Part shown: positions 32,954 through 41,705 of the stretch, in pieces
Layout: every line of letters begins with the position of its first letter
How positions within the stretch are numbered: the stretch's first letter is position 1
Assembly: GCF_040372165.1 (NCBI RefSeq)
Contig: NZ_BAABWG010000002.1
Location: 744,001 to 808,000, forward strand
From: Hydrogenophaga sp040372165
GTDB taxonomy: Bacteria > Pseudomonadota > Gammaproteobacteria > Burkholderiales > Burkholderiaceae_C
DNA: 64,000 nucleotides
Reading direction: 5' to 3'
Notes under the pieces: generated by a model
What the model was told of the DNA's origin: nothing
Database searches by the model: none
Seen by the model: the letters and a program-made list of their open reading frames with translations, nothing else
Translations under genes and position numbers: made by a program

Positions 32954-33434
32954 TCGACGCCTCATTGCCATGCTGCATGGTGGCTTCCCCCTGTCGGATC
33001 GACCCTTTGCCGAGCTGGCGGCCAAGATTGGCGGTTCGGAAGACGTGTTGCTTGAGCGTTTGCAACGGTTGCTGGCGCGGGGCGACCTGACGCGGTTTGG
33101 CCCCCTTTTCCAGATCGAGCGGGCAGGCGGGCGCTTTGTGCTGGCTGCCATGGCAGTGCCGGAGGAGCGCTTTGCAGAGGTTGCTGCCCAGCTCGATGGT
33201 ATGCCCGAAGTGGCGCACAACTACCGCCGTGAGTCGGCGTTTGGCCAGAACAGCAGCGCGGCCGCTCTGAACATGTGGTTTGTGGTGGCAGTCGAAGACG
33301 CCAGCCAGACCGATGCAGTCATGCAGCGCATCGAGGCGGCAACAGAACTGCCCGTATTCGCCTTTCCCAAAGAGCGTGAGTACTTCGTCGAACTCAAGCT
33401 GCCTTTGCTGGAGGAACGCCATGACCACGCTTGA
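32937..33434 (+). CDS. nirG: Siroheme decarboxylase subunit NirG
   Basis: Protein of 165 residues from the ATG at 32937 with GGAGGAG upstream. Lrp/AsnC-type helix-turn-helix at residues 5-50 (DDRRLIAMLHGGFPLSDRPF) and the family motif VAHNYRRESAFGQNSSAAAL with N-M-W-F-V-V. No DNA-binding role is expected; it is an enzyme part. Between nirDL (overlap 17 bases) and nirH (overlap 14 bases). Confidence 0.87.
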   Translation: MLSQDDRRLIAMLHGGFPLSDRPFAELAAKIGGSEDVLLERLQRLLARGDLTRFGPLFQIERAGGRFVLAAMAVPEERFAEVAAQLDGMPEVAHNYRRESAFGQNSSAAALNMWFVVAVEDASQTDAVMQRIEAATELPVFAFPKEREYFVELKLPLLEERHDHA

Positions 33435-33900
33435 CGACCTGGATCGGCAAATCATCCGCGCAACGCAGGCAGGACTGCCCTTGGTCGTGCGTCCGTACGA
33501 AGCTGTAGGTGCCTCGTTGGGCATCACCGGCGAAGTGGTGCGGCAACGCCTGCAGGCCATGCTCGATCAGGGCCTCGTTCGGCGCATTGGCGCGGTGCCC
33601 AATCACTACCGCATGGGGTTCACAGCCAACGGCATGAGTGTGTGGGATGTGGACGACGACAAAGTGGACGAGCTGGGCGAACGCATCGGGCAACTGCCGG
33701 GCGTGAGCCACTGCTACCGTCGTCCCCGCCGTTTGCCGGTCTGGCGCTTCAACCTGTTCGCCATGCTGCATGGGCGCAGCAGGGAAGAGGTCGAGGCCCA
33801 GGCCAAAGAGATCGAAGCCATGCTGGGCAAGGCCTGTCATGCCCACGACATTTTGTATTCCACGGCCATCCTGAAAAAAACCGGGTTGCGCCTTTCCTGA
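33421..33900 (+). CDS. nirH: Siroheme decarboxylase subunit NirH
   Basis: Protein of 159 residues. N-terminal DDLDRQIIRATQAGLPLVVR then GLVRRIGAVPNHYRMGFTAN, and the core SHCYRRPRRLPVWRFNLFAM show the AsnC-fold decarboxylase family; H-C-Y-R-R here parallels Y-R-R in NirL. The start overlaps nirG by 14 bases with GAGGAA upstream. Follows the Pseudomonas order D-L-G-H-J. Confidence 0.87.
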   Translation: MTTLDDLDRQIIRATQAGLPLVVRPYEAVGASLGITGEVVRQRLQAMLDQGLVRRIGAVPNHYRMGFTANGMSVWDVDDDKVDELGERIGQLPGVSHCYRRPRRLPVWRFNLFAMLHGRSREEVEAQAKEIEAMLGKACHAHDILYSTAILKKTGLRLS

Positions 33901-33913
33901 AAGCTCAGACATC

Positions 33914-35212
33914 ATGTTTCGAGTGACCCAATACATGCGTGAACTGGCCCAGGCCGTTCGCACTGGAACCTACCCTCAGCCAGCCCGGCGTGTGCGTCAG
34001 CAGCCTGGCCCTGCCAACACCGATGGCGCATCACCCGCGCCTGTGCCGTCGCAAGCCAAACCAGGGCCTGTGGTGATCTGGAACCTGATTCGCCGCTGCA
34101 ACCTGACCTGCAAACACTGCTATGCGTTGTCGGCAGACCATGAATACGACGGCGAGCTGAGCTTTGACGAGGTCTGTTCCGTCATGGACGACCTCAAAGC
34201 CTACCGTGTGCCGGTTCTGATCCTCTCGGGAGGGGAACCTCTGATGCGCCCCGACATACTCGAGATTGCCGAGCGCTCGCGCGACATGGGCTTCTACACC
34301 GGGCTGTCCACCAATGGCACCCTCATCGATGAACCCATGGCAGACCGCATCGCGGCCACGGGTTTTGATTACGTCGGCATCAGTCTGGATGGCTTGCGCG
34401 AGACACATGACCGGTTCCGGCGGCTGGAGGGCGCTTTTGACAGCAGCCTGGCAGCCGTACGCTACCTGCGCGATCGGGGAGTGAAAGTGGGGCTGCGCTT
34501 CACCATGACCTCGCTCAACGGCCACGACTTCGCGCCTCTGCTCGACCTGATGCGGCAGGAGAAAGTCAACAAGTTCTACTTCTCGCACCTCAACTATGCG
34601 GGAAGGGGCAACATCCACCGCGGCAAGGACGCGCACTTCCAGGCCACCCGTGACGCACTCGACTTGCTGTTTGATCGCGCCTGGGAGGCGGCAGAGCAAG
34701 GGCTGGATGAGGAATACGTGACCGGGAACAACGACGCGGATGGACCCTACCTCTTGCAGTGGGTGCAAGACCGCTTTCCGCAATGGACGGCGTCCCTGCG
34801 CCAGCGGCTGGTCGCATGGGGCGGCAATTCCAGCGGCGTGTACGTGGCCAACATCGACAACCAGGGTCTGGTGCACCCGGACACCATGTGGTGGCATCAC
34901 ACGCTGGGCGATGTGCGTCAACGGCCGTTCTCTGCCATCTGGTCGGATGTGTCCGATCCGCTCATGGCTGGGCTCAAGCAGCGTCCTCGCCCGGTGCAGG
35001 GGCGCTGCGCCCAATGCCTGCATTTTTCGATCTGTGGTGGCAACACGCGGGTGAGGGCTCAGCAGCTCAGCGGCAACCCCTGGGCAGAAGACCCGGGCTG
35101 TTACCTGACAGATGATGAGATCGGTGCCCAGCAGCAGGCGTCGGTTGAGGCGGCTCGCCTCGCTGCTCCTGCTGATCGGGTCATTCCGATTGTGGAGGTT
35201 CACCATGCATGA
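33914..35212 (+). CDS. nirJ: Radical SAM protein NirJ, heme d1 biosynthesis
   Basis: Protein of 432 residues. The radical SAM cluster motif is C62-x3-C66-x2-C69 (RRCNLTCKHCYAL), followed by ILSGGEPLMRPDI (GGEP motif). A second cysteine set at the C-terminus (GRCAQCLHFSICGGNTR, then DPGCYL) indicates a SPASM-like auxiliary cluster. NirJ removes propionate groups during heme d1 synthesis. Thirteen bases after nirH; the last bases overlap the nirN start by eight bases. Confidence 0.93.
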   Translation: MFRVTQYMRELAQAVRTGTYPQPARRVRQQPGPANTDGASPAPVPSQAKPGPVVIWNLIRRCNLTCKHCYALSADHEYDGELSFDEVCSVMDDLKAYRVPVLILSGGEPLMRPDILEIAERSRDMGFYTGLSTNGTLIDEPMADRIAATGFDYVGISLDGLRETHDRFRRLEGAFDSSLAAVRYLRDRGVKVGLRFTMTSLNGHDFAPLLDLMRQEKVNKFYFSHLNYAGRGNIHRGKDAHFQATRDALDLLFDRAWEAAEQGLDEEYVTGNNDADGPYLLQWVQDRFPQWTASLRQRLVAWGGNSSGVYVANIDNQGLVHPDTMWWHHTLGDVRQRPFSAIWSDVSDPLMAGLKQRPRPVQGRCAQCLHFSICGGNTRVRAQQLSGNPWAEDPGCYLTDDEIGAQQQASVEAARLAAPADRVIPIVEVHHA

Positions 35213-36890
35213 TTTGTCCAGTACTTTCCCGCCAGCCTGGAAGGAGCGCTTGGCCGATGTGGCCAAACTGGCGCTTGTGGCCGGCCTGTTTTGGATGGGC
35301 ATGGATCTGGCGCCTGCTCAAACGGCGCATGCCGCGTCACCGGCAAAACCTGCTTCCGCGTCCCGCCCTGATTCTGGCGAGGGTCGCATCGATGCAGCGA
35401 GTCTTTATCAGTCCCATTGCGCTGCCTGCCATGGAGAGCAGCGCACGGGTGCCATGGGGCCCGCCTTGTTGCCGGAGAGCCTGAGCCGCTTGCGCACGCC
35501 AGAGGCCGTGAAGGTCATCCGTGAAGGCCGCCCTGCGACGCAGATGCCCGCGTTTGCCGACCAGCTGAGTGCCGACGACATCACGGCGCTGGAAGCGTTT
35601 GTGCGCACACCAGTGGTTCCTGCGCCCCGTTGGGACGACACCCATATCAGGGCTTCACACACCGTCAACCCTCAGTACGACGCTGTTGCATTGGATAAGC
35701 CCGTCTGGACTGCCGACCCCATGAACGTCTTCCTGGTTGTGGAAGGTGGGGACCACCATGTCAGCGTCCTCGATGGTGACCGCTTCGATGTGATGCATCG
35801 TTTTCAGAGCCGATTTGCCTTGCACGGAGGCCCCAAATTCACGCCGGATGGCCGCTTCGTGTACTTCGGTTCCCGTGATGGCTGGATCACCAAGTACGAC
35901 TTGTGGGCGCTCGAAGTGGTGGCAGAAGTGCGTGCCGGGCTGAACATGCGCAACGTGGCGGTCAGTGGCGACGGAGAGTGGATCATGGCGGCCAACTACC
36001 TGCCGCACTCGCTTGCGTTGTTCGACAAAGACCTCAATCTGGTGCGCACGTACGAGGCAGCCACGCTCGACGGCAAACAAAGCTCTCGTGTCTCGGCCGT
36101 CTACGATGCGACGCCCCGGCAAAGCTTCGTCGTGGCGCTCAAGGACATTCCAGAGCTGTGGGAGATCTCCTATGACCCCAAGGCTGAACCCATCTTTGAT
36201 GGCTACGTGCACGACTACAAGATGGGAGAGGGCATTGCCAAGTCAGGTTTCCATGGTGTGCGTCGCACGCCGCTGGACGAACCCCTGGATGACTTCTTCT
36301 TTGATCAAAGCTATCGCCATGTGCTGGGCGCCACACGGCCCAAGCGCGGGCAAGGGGCTGCCACTGCCCAGGTGGTGAACCTGGACGTTCGCCGCAAGAT
36401 TGCTGACCTGCCCATCGCCGGTATGCCTCACCTGGGGTCGGGTATCACGTTCGCATGGGGCGATACCACGGTCATGGCATCCCCCAATCTCAAGGACGGT
36501 GCCATTGACGTGATTGACATGAACAGTTGGAAACCTGTGGCCACCATTCCAACGCCTGGGCCTGGGTTCTTCATGCGCAGCCACGAGAACACGCCCTATG
36601 CGTGGACCGATTCAATGATGAGCCCAAAAGACAAAGACCGGTTGAGCATCATCGACAAACGGACCCTGAAGGTGGTGGCTGAAGTGCGCGAACCTGGCAA
36701 AACGTTGGCCCACATCGAGTTCACCAAGGACGGCAAGTACGCGCTGGCCAGCGTCTGGGAAATGGACGGGGCTCTCGTCGTCTACGACGCGTCCACCTTC
36801 AAGGAAGTCAAGCGCCTGCCCATGAGCAAGCCAGTGGGCAAGTACAACGTCTGGAACAAGATCACCCGTTCAGAGGGCACCTCGCATTGA
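35205..36890 (+). CDS. nirN: Dihydro-heme d1 dehydrogenase NirN
   Basis: Protein of about 561 residues from the ATG at 35205, which has GGAGG six bases upstream; it resembles NirS. A hydrophobic N-terminal export segment (VAKLALVAGLFWMGMDLAPA) is followed by CAACH at C72-H76 and a d1-type propeller (LVVEGGDHHVSVLDGDRFDV, IMAANYLPHSLALFDKDLNL, HVLGATRPKRGQGAATAQVV). NirN oxidises dihydro-d1 to heme d1 in the periplasm. Last heme d1 gene, followed directly by norE (TTGA overlap). Confidence 0.9.
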   Translation: MHDLSSTFPPAWKERLADVAKLALVAGLFWMGMDLAPAQTAHAASPAKPASASRPDSGEGRIDAASLYQSHCAACHGEQRTGAMGPALLPESLSRLRTPEAVKVIREGRPATQMPAFADQLSADDITALEAFVRTPVVPAPRWDDTHIRASHTVNPQYDAVALDKPVWTADPMNVFLVVEGGDHHVSVLDGDRFDVMHRFQSRFALHGGPKFTPDGRFVYFGSRDGWITKYDLWALEVVAEVRAGLNMRNVAVSGDGEWIMAANYLPHSLALFDKDLNLVRTYEAATLDGKQSSRVSAVYDATPRQSFVVALKDIPELWEISYDPKAEPIFDGYVHDYKMGEGIAKSGFHGVRRTPLDEPLDDFFFDQSYRHVLGATRPKRGQGAATAQVVNLDVRRKIADLPIAGMPHLGSGITFAWGDTTVMASPNLKDGAIDVIDMNSWKPVATIPTPGPGFFMRSHENTPYAWTDSMMSPKDKDRLSIIDKRTLKVVAEVREPGKTLAHIEFTKDGKYALASVWEMDGALVVYDASTFKEVKRLPMSKPVGKYNVWNKITRSEGTSH

Positions 36891-37456
36891 AAGGCAGTGC
36901 GCCTGAACAGCGACTGCCGGGCGATCTGGTCGTCTGGCTTCTGGTCCTGGCGGAATTGCTCACTTTTGCGCTGCTGTTTGTCTCTTTCGCAGTGGCCAGG
37001 CGGGTTCAGCCCGAGGTGTTCGCTGCGGGCCAGGCAACGCTCGATATTGGCCATGGTCTGGCCAACACACTGGCGCTGGTGGCAGCCAGTGCCTTTGCCG
37101 CCGCGGCGGTGCGTGCGCACCGCTTTCACAGGCATGGCGCTTGGCAATGGTGGGCGTGTGCACTCCTGGCGGCCCTGGCTTTTCTCGGCATGAAATCGCT
37201 TGAATTTGCCGGTCGGTTCCGCGCAGGTTTCGACTGGGCCGATTCAACTTTCAACATGCTGTACTTCATGCTCACGGGCTTTCACTACCTCCATGTGGTC
37301 GTGGGATGCCTTGTCTTTGTGGCGATGATTCGGGGAGCGCGCAGCGGTCGCTACAGCGCACAGTTCATTCGCACTCCAGAATCGGCGGCTGTGTTCTGGC
37401 ACATGGTCGATTTGCTGTGGATGGTGTTGTTTCCGCTCGTCTACATCATCCGTTAG
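36887..37456 (+). CDS. norE: Cytochrome c oxidase subunit III family protein NorE
   Basis: Protein of 189 residues with five hydrophobic segments (LPGDLVVWLLVLAELLTFAL, GLANTLALVAASAFAAAAV, WACALLAALAFLGMKSLEFA, NMLYFMLTGFHYLHVVVGCL, FWHMVDLLWMVLFPLVYII). The histidines in TGFHYLHVVVG and FWHMVDLLW are those conserved in subunit III/NorE. NorE is accessory to nitric oxide reductase. The start appears to be TTG at 36887 overlapping the nirN stop (TTGA); no better start is in the frame. Confidence 0.83.
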   Translation: MKGSAPEQRLPGDLVVWLLVLAELLTFALLFVSFAVARRVQPEVFAAGQATLDIGHGLANTLALVAASAFAAAAVRAHRFHRHGAWQWWACALLAALAFLGMKSLEFAGRFRAGFDWADSTFNMLYFMLTGFHYLHVVVGCLVFVAMIRGARSGRYSAQFIRTPESAAVFWHMVDLLWMVLFPLVYIIR

Positions 37457-37469
37457 GAACACGCGCGCC

Positions 37470-37793
37470 ATGAATTCCGAGCAAAGAGTGCACCAGACTC
37501 AGCAGACGCGAGTCGGCCGCTCGCAGGTGTCCTTGTGGCGGCGGTTGGATTGGGTCTGGCTCACGCTCGCCGGTGGCAGTCTCCTCACAGCCTGGCTGGG
37601 CGAGCACCCTTCGCCGGCAGGCTTGGGGCGAATGGTCGTGGTGGCGGTGCTGATGCTCTCGGCCGTCAAAGGGCTTCTGATTGCGCTTTCCTACATGGAA
37701 CTTCGTCACGCACCGCCACTTTGGCGGCGTTTGGTGGTGGGGTGGCTGGTGTTGGTGCTGTCGGCCATTGCCGTCATCAGTCTTTGGCCCTGA
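37470..37793 (+). CDS. norF: Cytochrome c oxidase subunit IV family protein NorF
   Basis: Protein of 107 residues with three transmembrane helices (WVWLTLAGGSLLTAWLG, MVVVAVLMLSAVKGLLIALS, LVVGWLVLVLSAIAVISLWP). YMELRH in the second helix is the usual COX4-like signature. Fourteen bases after norE; this pair is a common norEF unit. Confidence 0.78.
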   Translation: MNSEQRVHQTQQTRVGRSQVSLWRRLDWVWLTLAGGSLLTAWLGEHPSPAGLGRMVVVAVLMLSAVKGLLIALSYMELRHAPPLWRRLVVGWLVLVLSAIAVISLWP

Positions 37794-37855
37794 TCTGGCG
37801 CTGATCCCTGCGTGACGGGTGGCGCACAAACGTGCGTGGCGCCTTCTTCGCTGTT

Positions 37856-37873
37856 CCTTGAACTGGTTCAAGG
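37856..37873. promoter_or_regulatory. FNR/Dnr-type box upstream of norC
   Basis: CCTTGAAC-TG-GTTCAAGG is the same palindrome, with identical eight-base arms, as the one between nirE and nirS. The centre is about 70 bases upstream of the norC ATG, so a start near 37906 is expected. It marks norCBQ-x-D as a separate Dnr-controlled operon. Confidence 0.8.
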
Positions 37874-37933
37874 CCGATACCCGACCAAAAAGGGAGGATT
37901 CACCCCATCGACAACCGTTGGAGGAATTCCACC

Positions 37934-38368
37934 ATGAACCAGAACCAGAGCGGGTTCACCAAGCAGATGGCCCGCAACATCTTCTACGGCGGCAGCATGT
38001 TTTTTGCATTGCTGTTTGCCGTCATCGTCTTTGACACGGAGAGTCGAATACCCGAGCGATCCAATGCGCAGGCCATCACGCCTGGCGTCATTGCGGGCAA
38101 GAAGATCTGGGAGACGCGCAATTGCATCGGCTGTCACACCTTGCTGGGGGAGGGGGCGTACTTCGCGCCCGAGCTGGGCAACGTCTACAAGCGTCGCGGC
38201 GGTGAATTCATCAAGGCCTGGATGCAGGCGCAGCCCACTGGCGCGCCACATCGGCGCCAGATGCCCCAGTTCAACCTGGATGACCAGCAGCTCAACGATC
38301 TGGTCGAGTTCCTCAAGTGGACCGGTGAGATCAACACCGAACAATGGCCACCCAACATCGAAGGTTGA
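37934..38368 (+). CDS. norC: Nitric oxide reductase subunit C (cytochrome c)
   Basis: Protein of 144 residues: one N-terminal membrane anchor (residues 15-34, IFYGGSMFFALLFAVIVFD) and a periplasmic cytochrome c domain with CIGCH at C64-H68 and methionine in RRQMPQFNL. It delivers electrons to NorB of cNOR. Thirty-two bases before norB. Confidence 0.95.
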   Translation: MNQNQSGFTKQMARNIFYGGSMFFALLFAVIVFDTESRIPERSNAQAITPGVIAGKKIWETRNCIGCHTLLGEGAYFAPELGNVYKRRGGEFIKAWMQAQPTGAPHRRQMPQFNLDDQQLNDLVEFLKWTGEINTEQWPPNIEG

Positions 38369-38400
38369 TCGACACCGAAGGCTGACAGGAGAAAACCACC

Positions 38401-39867
38401 ATGACCATAACCACTCTCAAGTACCAGAGCCAGTCGGTGTCGAAGTTGTACTTCATCGCCGCCATGCTGCTCTTTGCCGGCCAGGTGATCTTTGGCATCA
38501 CGCTGGGCCTGCAATACGTCGTTGGGGATCTGTTCTTTCCCTACATTCCATTCAACGTGGCCCGCATGGTCCACACCAATCTGCTCATCGTCTGGCTGCT
38601 CTTTGGCTTCATGGGCGCGGCCTACTACCTTGTTCCGGAAGAATCCGAAACCGAGCTCTATAGCCCACTGCTTGCCAAAGTCCTGTTCTGGGTCTTCTTG
38701 GTGGCCGGCGCGCTGACCATCGTGGGCTACCTCACGGTGCCCTACGCCAAGCTCGCCGAGCTCACCGGCAATGATCTGCTGCAGACCATGGGACGCGAGT
38801 TTCTCGAACAGCCACTGCCGACGAAGATCGGTATCGTGATCGTTGCGCTGGGCTTCCTGTTCAACATCAGCATGACCGTGCTCAAAGGCCGCAAGACCGC
38901 CATCTCGGTGGTGCTTCTGATGGGTCTGTGGGGGCTGGCTCTGTTCTTCCTGTTCAGCTTCGTCAACCCGCACAACCTGGTGCGCGACAAGATGTATTGG
39001 TGGTTCGTCGTCCACCTCTGGGTGGAAGGCGTGTGGGAGCTGATCCTGGGCGCGCTGCTGGCCTACGTTCTGGTCAAGGTCACCGGGGTTGACCGTGAGG
39101 TCATCGACAAGTGGCTGTACGTGATCATCGCGTTTGCGTTGATGACCGGCATCCTGGGCACGGGCCACCACTTCTTCTTCATTGGCCTGCCCGGCTACTG
39201 GCAGTGGATCGGCTCGATCTTCTCGGCCATGGAACCCATCCCCTTCTTCATGATGACCGTGTTCGCCTTCAACATGGTGCAGCGCCGTCGACGTGATCAC
39301 CCCAATCAGGCAGCAGTCCTCTGGGCCGTCGGCACTGCAGTGCTGGGCTTCCTGGGCGCCGGCTTGTGGGGCTTCATCCACACGCTGAGTCCGGTCAACT
39401 ACTACACGCATGGCTCACAAATCACGGCAGCCCACGGCCACCTGGCTTTCTACGGCGCATATGTGCTGGTGGTGATCACCCTGATCAGCTATGCCATGCC
39501 CACGCTGCGGGGACGCATCGCCAACAGCCGCAAAGCGCAATCTGCGGAGATGTGGAGCTTCTGGATCATGACGGTTGGCATGGCTGTGATGGTGCTGGCC
39601 CTGACCGGTGCCGGCATCCTTCAGGTGTGGCTGCAGCGCATGCCCACAGAAGGCGCCATGAGCTTCATGGCGACACAAGACCAATTGGCTTTCTTCTACT
39701 GGACGCGTATCGCTGGTGGCGTGATCTTCCTGATCGGCCAGTTGCTGTACTTTGCAAGCTTCTTCATCGGGGGTGACCCGGTGACGGTTGAGGACACGCC
39801 TCGCGTCGTCAACGGGGGTGGTGGCGGTGGCGGCATACTCGGCGCCAGCCCAGCGCAACGCGCCTGA
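38401..39867 (+). CDS. norB: Nitric oxide reductase subunit B (cytochrome b)
   Basis: Catalytic subunit of 488 residues reducing nitric oxide to nitrous oxide. Twelve hydrophobic helices are consistent with the heme-copper-like family. Histidine ligands are in MVHTNLLIVWLLFGFMG, WWFVVHLWVEGVWELI, GTGHHFFFIGLPGYWQW and AAHGHLAFYGAYVLVVI. The 488-residue size and the adjoining norC mark it as cNOR, not quinol-type qNOR. The C-terminus carries seven glycines (GGGGGGGILG), which is unusual but after the last helix. Confidence 0.96.
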   Translation: MTITTLKYQSQSVSKLYFIAAMLLFAGQVIFGITLGLQYVVGDLFFPYIPFNVARMVHTNLLIVWLLFGFMGAAYYLVPEESETELYSPLLAKVLFWVFLVAGALTIVGYLTVPYAKLAELTGNDLLQTMGREFLEQPLPTKIGIVIVALGFLFNISMTVLKGRKTAISVVLLMGLWGLALFFLFSFVNPHNLVRDKMYWWFVVHLWVEGVWELILGALLAYVLVKVTGVDREVIDKWLYVIIAFALMTGILGTGHHFFFIGLPGYWQWIGSIFSAMEPIPFFMMTVFAFNMVQRRRRDHPNQAAVLWAVGTAVLGFLGAGLWGFIHTLSPVNYYTHGSQITAAHGHLAFYGAYVLVVITLISYAMPTLRGRIANSRKAQSAEMWSFWIMTVGMAVMVLALTGAGILQVWLQRMPTEGAMSFMATQDQLAFFYWTRIAGGVIFLIGQLLYFASFFIGGDPVTVEDTPRVVNGGGGGGGILGASPAQRA

Positions 39868-39882
39868 TGGAGAGCACACGCC

Positions 39883-40698
39883 ATGGACCACAGTGAACTC
39901 ACCCGGCTGGCTGCAACGCCTCCCTTCTACGCCCCACAAGGGCAAGAAGAGTCGATCTTCGAACACGCGCATGCGCAGAGTCTGCCGGTGCTGATCAAAG
40001 GGCCAACCGGTTGCGGAAAAACCCGCTTCGTGGAGCACATGGCGGCTCGCCTGGGGCGGCCTCTCATCACCATCAGTTGCCATGATGACCTCAGTGCAGC
40101 TGACCTGGTTGGTCGCCATCTGCTGGGCACGCAAGGGACTGTGTGGGTGGACGGACCACTCACACGGGCTGTTCGGCAAGGGGCCATCTGCTACCTCGAC
40201 GAAGTGGTGGAGGCCCGCAAGGACACCACGGTCGTGCTGCATCCGCTGGCCGATGACCGCCGTGTGCTTCCTATCGAGCGCACCGGTGAGCAGGTGGCCG
40301 CCGCGCCTGGCTTCATGCTGGTGGTCAGCTACAACCCCGGCTACCAGAACCTGCTCAAGAGCCTCAAACCCAGTACGCGCCAGCGCTTCGTGGCCATGAC
40401 GTTCTCCTACCCTGAGGCGGCTGTCGAACAGCGCATCGTGGAGCAGGAAGCCGGCGTTGATTTCCAGGTGGCCGCGCAACTGGTGCAGTTGGCAGTGGCG
40501 CTGCGGCGCCTGACCGATCATGACCTGGAGGAGACAGCCAGCACTCGATTGCTGGTGATGGCCGGCCGCCTGCACCGAAGCGGATTGCCGCTGCTGCAGG
40601 CGTGCCAGGCGGCCATCGTGGACGCCCTGACCGATGATGGAGATACCGCCGAAGCCCTGGGCGAAGTGGTGCGGGCCGTCATTGGCATTACGGCCTGA
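39883..40698 (+). CDS. norQ: CbbQ/NirQ/NorQ family AAA+ ATPase
   Basis: Protein of 271 residues. Walker A GPTGCGKT (residues 40-47), SCHDDLSAADLVGRHLL, Walker B CYLDEVVEAR, sensor VVSYNPGYQ and arginine finger STRQRFVAM are characteristic of the NorQ/CbbQ branch of MoxR-type ATPases. With NorD it is needed to insert the non-heme iron into NorB. Follows norB by 15 bases. Confidence 0.9.
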   Translation: MDHSELTRLAATPPFYAPQGQEESIFEHAHAQSLPVLIKGPTGCGKTRFVEHMAARLGRPLITISCHDDLSAADLVGRHLLGTQGTVWVDGPLTRAVRQGAICYLDEVVEARKDTTVVLHPLADDRRVLPIERTGEQVAAAPGFMLVVSYNPGYQNLLKSLKPSTRQRFVAMTFSYPEAAVEQRIVEQEAGVDFQVAAQLVQLAVALRRLTDHDLEETASTRLLVMAGRLHRSGLPLLQACQAAIVDALTDDGDTAEALGEVVRAVIGITA

Positions 40699-40715
40699 GC
40701 ACGAAGGTTTCAGCG

Positions 40716-41705
40716 GTGGTGCTGTTGGACTCCTCTGCGGTCACCCGCTTGCAGCGCCGCCGCCTTTTCTTTCAACTGGGCTTCTTTGCCTTGTTTCTGC
40801 TGGCGCCGGCGCTTAACCTGCTTCGGTTCGACCTCAATGAAACCCAGTTGTGGTTTCTGGGGCAGCGGTGGAGTCTTGGCATAGATGCATTCCGTGCAGG
40901 CGAGATATCTGCCACGGAGGCAGCCCTGCATATCGTGACCCGGGCATTTCTCCCGGCCATGGCTGTTGTCGGCACATTTCTGGCTGTGGCCTGGCGCTAT
41001 GGGCGTCTGTATTGCGGCTGGCTTTGCCCTCACTTCACGCTGGTAGAGATGCTCAATCAGGTGCTGTACCGCGCCAGTGGCCGTTTCAGTGTCTGGGAAA
41101 AACGCGGTCCAGTGGATGCGAAGGTTGAACCCTCGGCCAAGTGGTGGCCAGTGTTTTTCATGCTTTGCCTGATGTTTGGATTCGCTTGGGCCATCACCTT
41201 GCTGACCTATCTTTTGCCGCCTGCCGAGGTCTGGGGCAACCTCATGCGAGGGACGGCCACCCCTAACCAGGCGCGATTTCTCCTTGCTGGCACGCTGGTG
41301 TTCACATTGGAGTTCGCGTTTGCGCGCCATCTCTTCTGTCGCTTTGGGTGTGCCGTGGGTTTTTTCCAGAGTCTGGTATGGATGGCCAACCCCAAGGGCA
41401 TGGTGGTGGCGTTCGATCGTGCCCGTGCCCGTGATTGTCGAAGCTGCCACACCGACCGGTTTTCGCATGGCGCTGCATGTGACAACGGATGCCCCATGCG
41501 CCTGCACCCACGCAACATCAAACGCATGATGTTTTCCTGCGTCCAGTGTGGGCAGTGTCTGGATGCCTGCGATGAATCACAGCAGGTCGAACAGGGAAGA
41601 GCGCCACTGCTGACATGGAAAATCGATGCTGACGCTGTGCGCGAGACCTTGCGCCAGCGCCGATCGGATCAGCAAGCGCGTGAACAACAGAAAGAGGTAG
41701 GCTGA
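40716..41705 (+). CDS. Membrane polyferredoxin, CcoG/RdxA-NosR-like
   Basis: Protein of 329 residues with about four transmembrane helices (FFQLGFFALFLLAPALNLL, FLPAMAVVGTFLAVAWRYG, WWPVFFMLCLMFGFAWAITL, and a helix before FARHLFCRFGCAVGFFQ). Membrane cysteine motifs YCGWLCPHF and CRFGCAVG, then two [4Fe-4S] sets, CRSCHTD...CDNGCPMRLHP and CVQCGQCLDACDES, place it near CcoG, NapH and NosR. It lies between norQ and norD and touches norD (stop TGA overlaps the ATG by one base at 41705), so it is in the operon. Role could be electron supply to or assembly of NOR; not established. Confidence 0.8.
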   Translation: MVLLDSSAVTRLQRRRLFFQLGFFALFLLAPALNLLRFDLNETQLWFLGQRWSLGIDAFRAGEISATEAALHIVTRAFLPAMAVVGTFLAVAWRYGRLYCGWLCPHFTLVEMLNQVLYRASGRFSVWEKRGPVDAKVEPSAKWWPVFFMLCLMFGFAWAITLLTYLLPPAEVWGNLMRGTATPNQARFLLAGTLVFTLEFAFARHLFCRFGCAVGFFQSLVWMANPKGMVVAFDRARARDCRSCHTDRFSHGAACDNGCPMRLHPRNIKRMMFSCVQCGQCLDACDESQQVEQGRAPLLTWKIDADAVRETLRQRRSDQQAREQQKEVG

